Source of the DNA: Tillus elongatus
Lineage: Eukaryota; Arthropoda; Insecta; Coleoptera; Cleridae
Assembly: GCA_964006375.1 (NCBI GenBank)
Contig: OZ023269.1
Location: 4,932,501-4,996,500 of the forward strand
Direction of reading: 5' to 3'
DNA length: 64,000 nt
Shown here: piece by piece, positions 62,219-64,000 of the stretch
How positions within the stretch are numbered: position 1 is the first letter of the stretch
How the letters are laid out: each line of letters starts with the position of its first letter
Notes under the pieces: model-generated
The model's input: only the letters and a program-made list of their open reading frames with translations
Database searches by the model: none
Told to the model about the DNA's origin: nothing
Made by a program: the position numbers and the translations under genes

Positions 62219-62836
62219 TTTTAACAACACACCACGAGTGCTTACAGCCTAAATACTATCGTACCGTGGGTGTCGACAAGGAGGAAAGAGGCAACTTGTT
62301 AATTCTGGACTTGAAGGTTAAGTGGTTCGGAGGAAACGGAAAAAACATGTGCCAGCAAGGAATTTCACAACTTGAAAGTCCTCGGGACAAAAGAAAGGGC
62401 ATAACAAGATGTTCTATGTCTGGTGACCTGGACAGTAAAAGGGTGCATTCGCTCTGTTCCCCTGGTAGATCTGTTGGGGGCAGCAGGTGGAGGAACTATG
62501 GAAGAAAGCTCCTCTGAGCACTGCCCGTGCAGATATCTATAAAAGAGAGAGAGGTCACCAACGGCAGGTCGGTGGGCAAGGGACGGCAGCCTTTGGGTGA
62601 GGGTAGGGTCACCGATGAGACGTATAGCTCTCTTCTGAATGGAGTACAGGATAGCAAGTGTAGAAGCGGCAGCTGCACCCCAGATGTGGGAGCAGTATTC
62701 GAGGTTTGGTCTTATTTGTGAAGTATATAAGGTATAGAGATTAGCTGGTAAAAAGTATTTGCGAGCCCGGAAGAGGAAACCTAATTTCTTAACAGCCGCT
62801 TGTGCAATTGATGTGACATGTTGATGCCAATTAATT
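62219..62836 (-). mobile_element. Jockey-type LINE 3' fragment (copy H)
   Basis: Reads NWHQHVTSIAQAAVKKLGFL from the truncation point at 62836, then LYTLYTSQIRPNLEYCSHIW, LPSLAHRPAVGDLSLFYRYL and SFVPRTFKL, and ends at the standard 3' tail (GTTGTTAAAATAATAAAC). One frame is open for 159 codons (62365-62844), including a few codons of the neighbouring LINE. Among the least damaged 3' fragments in the window. Confidence 0.85.
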
Positions 62837-62843
62837 ATTAGCA

Positions 62844-63020
62844 CTAGATCTGGTTGAATAATGCACTTGACTTCAGGAATGTCAGAAGCTGAGTATGGTT
62901 TTCTCTGTTGGATCCTAAAAGATCGGTCAAGTTGTTTGGTATGTTTGAGGATATTCTATTTGCTTCGTATAGTGGGCATTCCACAAGGAGATGTTGCACA
63001 GGAGGGTGCGTGGAATTAAC
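62844..63020 (-). pseudogene. C-terminus of an RNase H-type LINE
   Basis: Minus-strand frame NSTHPPVQHLLVECPLYEAN, then LTDLLGSNRENHTQLLTFLK and SSALFNQI with a natural TAG at 62844-62846. The HxxxxC arrangement (VQHLLVECPLY) is the end of the zinc-knuckle region seen in I-type LINE proteins. The 5' side stops near 63020. The neighbouring Jockey-type fragment begins eight bases past the stop codon. Confidence 0.65.
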
Positions 63021-63216
63021 TCAATGCGATATATCAAAGTAGGCTTAGGATTTTAAAATTAGTTTTTTTTGTAAATTCGCAAGACATTTAATTTTGGGAA
63101 ATTAAAATCTAGACAGACTATTTCTTTCAAGCAGGGCTTTTTTCCAGAAAATAAAGTTTTAAATCAAAAAATTACAATCCTTTTCACCTATTGTTGCGTC
63201 GAACGAGACACACACA

Positions 63217-63221
<5 letters not shown>

Positions 63222-63299
<78 letters not shown>

Positions 63300-63560
63300 A
63301 CCGATAACTCAAATAATATTAGTCCTACATTGATTAAATTTGGTAGCTACCTTTTCTATGTAAGTGGATTGAATAAATTCGTTGGTAAGGAAAGTCTTAC
63401 CGGTTTTTCCGGGAAAATGTTGGGTTTATTTAGGAAAATGTTAATATATCCGGAAATGACAGCTCGGGCAAACTAATGTGTAACGCAGATTTATATTATT
63501 AAAAGTATTCCGTACGCCAAAATCAAGATATCTATATTGAAAGACAAAAATTATAAGCCT
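63222..63560 (-). mobile_element. TA-array element, diverged copy without tail
   Basis: (TA)n at 63222-63297 preceded by CACACACACAC, then CACACCGATAACTCAAATAA and about 250 bp of body (TTGGTAAGGAAAGTCTTACC, AATATATCCGGAAATGACAG). Reverse orientation. Confidence 0.6.
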
Positions 63561-63610
63561 TGATGAAAAGAATTGAAACGCCAAAGTTGTTGGCAGAAAT
63601 CCTCGAACTA

Positions 63611-63781
<171 letters not shown>

Positions 63782-64000
63782 CAATATGCAATTACACATT
63801 TTATAAACCATTTACGTATTGCATAACAAGATAGACTATAACTATGGTGTAAACCTTTAATTATACAATCTCACTTATTACCCACATTAAATCAATAACA
63901 ATACAAAACAACATTTCGGCAAGCTTAGATTCCATTTCAGGCTTCACAGGCAGTCCATCAATTGTACGAAACTAATATCAAATTCAAATTTATTCTATCT
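63782..64000. other. Window end, nothing recognised
   Basis: AT-rich sequence without frame or repeat end. Confidence 0.4.

Overview
This is a repeat-dominated, AT-rich stretch of an animal nuclear genome, most likely an insect. The grounds are Jockey/CR1-type and RNase H-bearing non-LTR retrotransposons, a Ty3/gypsy remnant primed by tRNA-Leu, Penelope-like elements with a GIY-YIG nuclease, DD41D mariner-like and Tc1-like DNA transposons, tRNA-derived SINEs, and a dispersed repeat opening CTAGCTGACCCGACATACG of a type I remember from insect genomes. Codon use, bacterial-style signals and operons give no hint of a prokaryote. The species cannot be named from the sequence.

Layout. 1-9.6 kb: a TA-array element, a 5'-truncated LINE abutting a Penelope-like element, the most complete Jockey-type LINE (5333-8575, endonuclease plus reverse transcriptase, dead), a SINE and a Tc1-like fragment. 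10.6-18.6 kb: several copies of a non-coding mobile repeat that carries long (TA)n arrays, and an almost intact DD41D mariner-like transposon with TA duplications and a single premature stop. 18.8-27 kb: a second LINE type, a SINE with perfect 13-bp target duplications, an LTR with primer-binding site and broken gag, and another Jockey-type copy. 27-38.8 kb: paired inverted retroposon ends, a Jockey-type copy with a 394-codon RT frame, a mariner-like fragment, and a GC-rich tandem array of about 168-bp units. 40-46 kb: two head-to-head LINE ends, an unrelated RT scrap, a transposase relic with an intron-like interruption, and a further TA-array element. 46.9-47.4 kb holds the only good candidate for host coding sequence, a 79-bp exon with strong splice signals. 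50-63 kb: a DD41D element with about 345-bp terminal inverted repeats, two RNase H LINE fragments, more LINE and Penelope-like pieces, a cleanly nested LINE-in-MITE insertion, and a TTTA array at the end.

The elements are related as autonomous and dependent partners: LINE-type reverse transcriptases would have mobilised the SINEs, and DNA transposases the MITE-like units. Here almost every coding frame is broken, so the window is a graveyard, with a few recent-looking insertions (SINE at 21402, 103-bp insert at 12733, LINE at 59005). Terminal motifs, target duplications and conserved protein motifs were read directly from sequence; family names come from motif recognition without database searches; boundaries of degraded repeats are approximate.
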